A stretch of DNA of 64,000 bases, from assembly GCF_021155765.1 (NCBI RefSeq), contig NC_060108.1, positions 11,319,425-11,383,424 of the forward strand, given 5' to 3'. The position numbers and the translations under genes were made by a program. Below, one piece after another: positions 60,558-64,000 of this stretch (the stretch's first letter is position 1; each line of letters opens with the position of its first letter). The DNA is from Diprion similis (Eukaryota > Arthropoda > Insecta > Hymenoptera > Diprionidae). Under the pieces are notes generated by a model. The model made no database searches. It was given only the letters and a program-made list of their open reading frames with translations, and was not told the origin of the DNA.

Positions 60558-60716
60558 ACCGAAGAAAAATGGCCTCCAAGACCAAATGACGCCAGGATTT
60601 TTAAAAAATGCGGTGTGAATTTAGATTACCAGAAATATTACGAACCACTTGAAGGAAAAGTTATTTCATCACGTAGGTATGTACTTTCAGAAGAATGTGC
60701 AAAATTAGGTTGTTGA
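60558..60716 (+). CDS. Unrecognised protein-like frame, candidate terminal exon
   Basis: From ACC at 60558 the plus strand is open for 52 codons to TGA 60714-60716. The composition is strongly protein-like (EEKWPPRPNDARIF, LDYQKYYEPLEGKV, RRYVLSEECAKLGC), unlike neighbouring AT-rich frames. It has no ATG, so it would need splicing; an AG at 60561-60563 or in the adjacent MITE end could serve as acceptor. A gtatgt donor-like site at 60677 offers an alternative end. I do not recognise the family. It may be a last exon or a gene relic. Confidence 0.3.
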   Translation, partial: TEEKWPPRPNDARIFKKCGVNLDYQKYYEPLEGKVISSRRYVLSEECAKLGC

Positions 60717-63290
60717 CCTAACCTTGAACAGGATCGTAATCTCCGACACAGACTTATTGTTAGATATAATATAATAAAGCATATCAAGAATCCGGAGCAA
60801 ACAAACCCGGTGTGCAGTAAATCGGGGGTTGGGTATCCAATTTCGGGACAAGAAGACTCGCCTTGTGAAATTCCTGTTCGGTATATGGATGCAGCACTGA
60901 TATTTCAATAAAGCTACTCGAGACAACAACAGAGCAGGAAACGGAATTTATATTTGTTTTCAAGATATGTAACATACGATATGAAAAAACGTTGTAAACA
61001 TTTTTTTTCATTTCTTTCGAAAATAACGAACGAACGAATCTACTTTTATTGTAAATACATATATGTATACGGGAGGGGTACCCTTAAAATTTTATAAATT
61101 ATTTTTTTTTTTAAATGGTTTTTGAACAGTCAAAGATGACTTCAATAAACGTTATTGAGCATTATTTTGAATTTTCAAAAATTTTCAAAAATCTCTTTCT
61201 TCCCTGACATCTGAAAATCATTTTTATTTCCTTTGGTTACAATAAAAAAAAAATAGATTCAGCGTATTTGAGTCCATGAAAACTAAGTATTTCCTTAAGT
61301 ATTCCGCTTTGCCCCCCGTCCTCTATATGTACAAAAGAATTTTCGCAAATTTTATGCCAGTGAGGATTTTGGAAAAATTAGGATTAGGATATTTGAAAAA
61401 AAAAATAATCTGACGTTTTCCAAAGTGGCACGCCCTAGAAAGTTCATTTAGATTAAAAGAAAGATTCTTGGACAAGATGAGCTTTCTACATTATTTGGGA
61501 CATCGTCCTCGCTTGATTTTTCACTTTTTTGTTGAATTTATGAAGAAAGAAATTGTAGCACTTCAATCATTATGTCTTTGATGAAATTTTAACTATTTTA
61601 TCAGACTTAGACGTGAACTCGAGATTTAAAATTACAAAAGCGGTCTTCCTTACGGCGTAATTTCATATTTTGACCGATGAAGGAGATAAATAAAACGTTT
61701 TCAATATTCTTCAGAAATTAGAAAAATGTGAAAAAGTGAAAAATTAAATGAAGAAGATCTTCGAGGTCACGTAGCCCGCTCATAATTTTCCAGAATCTTT
61801 ATTTTAACCTAAACAAACTTTTTAGGGGATTCCACGTTGGAGAATTGCAAATAATTTTTTACCGAAATACGCAAATAAACATACAAGGATTCACAGATCT
61901 TATAAAAGTTCGTCTTAAATCGAGTCTTAGACTTGACATTAACGCAGTCTCTAAAAAAAAATCAAAATAAGGAATTGTTCCGTCCGATTTTGATTTAAAA
62001 TTTAAATCATTTCAGTCTCTCAAAAAAGAAAAAATGAGACAATTTTTTACTTTATTCTACTGTGGTATGCGTCTCTTTGAAATCTTATTCGTTGCAAAGT
62101 ATCGTTAAATACCAATAACACAGAAAACTGATCGTACAGAAAATCACGGATGTCTCGGTCTTTAGTTTATACATTTTTGAAAAACTTGCTAGTGACATTT
62201 TAAGTGTGAAGAAGGCCAATTTCTCGTTTTTGACGTAGCCGAGTAACAATAAATACGGGCAAAAAATGTCCGATAATTAAACAAAAAAATAAGACGGAGT
62301 TTGAAACGCAAAATATTTTGAAAAAAACTGCTACCGCGGTGAAATGATCCGATCTTATTGTTAATAAAAAGAAACAATCGGTTAATTTTGCTAACTTTGA
62401 TGGGGACAGCCTCAGAACTTCCCGCTGGGATATGTTTCAATAAAAAATAAACGTTTTTGTTTTTCACTTCGTTATCAAAATGACTGAAAAGCTACGTGAC
62501 CAATAAAATCCAAAATTCCGTTATTTTTAAGGTGAGGACAGAGAAATCTTTTTTTGCTGTCGTTAATCGAATATCTTAAAAAACTTCTAAGCCGTTCGTA
62601 TTACAGGCATAAAATTTTTTGTTCACAAAGAATGTCTTATTTTTAGATTGTCGGAAGAGTGAGATAGGCTCTGTTAAAAAAAAATTGCCGAGGAATTTTT
62701 ATCTGAAAACTGAAAAAAAATATTTCTTTGAAAGACAGTTGAAGACCTGAATTTTTTTTTTTTTTTCAATGAGAAATTTTTTGTGCAACGTTTCGGTAAT
62801 GAACTAGAATCGTCTAAAATACAAGCGACTTTCGAGAGTAAAGAATTTGAAAAAGCCACAACTCGCAAAATCAAGTCTCGAAAAAATTGGAAAAAATCAT
62901 CATTACTTTCTAGATCGAAGACTTCCACATGAAAACATCAGAGAATAATCAGAATCCCTTGGAATACCTCATACCTTTAATATTATATATATATTTTGTC
63001 AATAACTGAGAATAAAGTCCGGTGAAATTGTTAAATAAAATTTTCTTTACTATATAATATTCTGCTTTGATGAGAAACTAATTAAATGCAAAAACTGAAA
63101 TTTTCAGCAAAAACTTTGATTAAAGAACCAGACCAATTCGTCTGAATATTTATAAACTTGTTCCAGTTTTTATACCAAAAGTTTTCGGTGAAACTTGCCG
63201 CAAATTGCCAACAGATTGGCAAGCAAAGCTACATTTTTGCATAGTGTAGCTTCGGTTGACTGTCTTCTTGAACGGCGAGTTTAACAGAAA
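60717..63290. other. AT-rich intergenic, no gene seen
   Basis: AT-rich DNA with homopolymer runs. Frames at 62189-62467 and 62674-62928 (minus) are Phe/Lys/Asn-rich and show no domain. Confidence 0.45.
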
Positions 63291-63307
63291 ATTCCTGGTC
63301 CGTATAA

Positions 63308-63484
63308 AAATCTATATATGGATTTACAAGCAAATATTTACACCGAGGTGGGGACGAGGTGCACTGTGGAAATGTTGAAAAAACAGAGGTTGAAGGTTTT
63401 CAGAATAAACAGCTAGGCAATACCCTGGAACCAATATTTTTCAAAAGTCAAATCCTTGAAAGTGATTCCAAAATTGTAACATAA
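63308..63484 (+). pseudogene. Possible GH20 hexosaminidase fragment
   Basis: An open frame of about 58 codons between stops contains SKYLHRGGDEVHC, which resembles the GH20 active-site strand (FHMGGDE in the gene at 35.9-40.7 kb). At DNA level about 24 of 30 bases around GGGGACGAGGTGCACTGT match 39130-39162, including bases that are intronic in that gene. No other GH20 motif is found nearby, so it would be a relic or chance similarity rather than a working gene. Confidence 0.2.
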
Positions 63485-64000
63485 TAATTTTTTTCCTGAG
63501 ATTTCGTAACGTTAACGTTACTTACTTCAACCGCGTAAAAAATCGTGACCTCTTTGTAGTATAATATCGAGAGAAAAGAAAAAAAAATTCCAACAGATTC
63601 TGGTTTACTTTATATTGTTTTATTAATATAGTGAACTATCACGATGCTGATATTAACTATGGAAGGAGCAGAAATAAAACAGAATATATCAAAACGCATG
63701 AAAAAGCTGCGGATTTTCACTTTGAAACAGGAAAACGTTTTTTAAATCAGCTCAAAAATTGACTTTTGTCTACGTTCGTTTAAATGGAGCTCTGCAAAAA
63801 CGATTGGCAAAACGGTAACCACGCTTTCAGGCGAATAGAATATCCGAATATCTGAAAATACAAAAACTAAAACTTTTCAGAATCGTTAAAATATTCTCTA
63901 AGCTCATGCAGAACGGATTTTTGATTAATTGAAATTTGGCTTAGAAGTAGCTACGACTTTCTTCCATCAGATTTCGTGTTTGTTTTTCAGATTTCGGAAA
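63485..64000. other. AT-rich window end, nothing supported
   Basis: AT-rich sequence without a recognisable gene or repeat. Confidence 0.45.

Noticed and set aside
1-64000. tRNA, rRNA, CRISPR array, viral or transposase coding genes
   Set aside because: Looked for tRNA box B-like phrases, direct-repeat arrays, reverse-transcriptase or transposase motifs; none was found by eye.

Overview
The window is a 64-kb piece of AT-rich eukaryotic chromosomal DNA with spliced genes, GT-AG introns, insect-type gene families and many short inverted-repeat elements. The five genes I can rebuild exon by exon (lysosomal palmitoyl-protein thioesterase, a paired-class homeobox gene, a GH20 beta-N-acetylhexosaminidase, ER membrane protein complex subunit 8/9 and a DUSP22-type dual-specificity phosphatase) all look arthropod. 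Intron density and high CpG content in the few GC-rich islands fit a hymenopteran insect (sawfly or wasp type), but that placement is inference. No bacterial, viral or CRISPR-like system is present.

Layout. 1-1.7 kb: 3' two-thirds of PPT1 (+). 1.7-25.3 kb: a gene desert with no convincing gene, but with GC/CpG-rich islands, several containing TAATTA homeodomain-type sites, plus microsatellites, a C26 tract and a ~570-bp foldback inverted repeat. It is a plausible regulatory landscape for the homeobox gene. 25.3-30.2 kb: paired-class homeobox gene (+, 4 coding exons, 254 aa), whose last coding exon lies between two inverted copies of a composite MITE. 30.7-34.4 kb: intergenic, with a ~440-bp TIR element containing a G22 tract. 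34.4-40.7 kb: GH20 hexosaminidase (+, 7 coding exons, 604 aa), with a third MITE copy in an intron. 40.7-43.4 kb: intergenic, with an 84-nt near-perfect hairpin. 43.48-45.4 kb: EMC8/9 (+, 5 exons, 208 aa). 45.4-50.2 kb: AT-rich intergenic. 50.2-50.5 kb: foldback MITE. 50.7-58.8 kb: DUSP22-like phosphatase (-, 7 coding exons, 365 aa). 59-64 kb: intergenic, with two TIR elements, an unannotated protein-like reading frame abutting one of them, and a short GH20-like fragment.

The genes are unrelated housekeeping or developmental loci and do not form a functional cluster. PPT1 acts in the lysosome, the hexosaminidase is secreted or lysosomal, EMC8 inserts membrane proteins at the ER, the phosphatase is a probable myristoylated MAPK-pathway regulator, and the homeobox protein is nuclear. 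The features most worth a second look are the inverted MITE pair around the homeobox terminal exon, the 84-nt hairpin, the foldback elements, and the two cryptic protein-like fragments at 60.5 and 63.3 kb. All exon models were assembled by hand from reading frame, splice consensus and remembered family similarity; no search was run.
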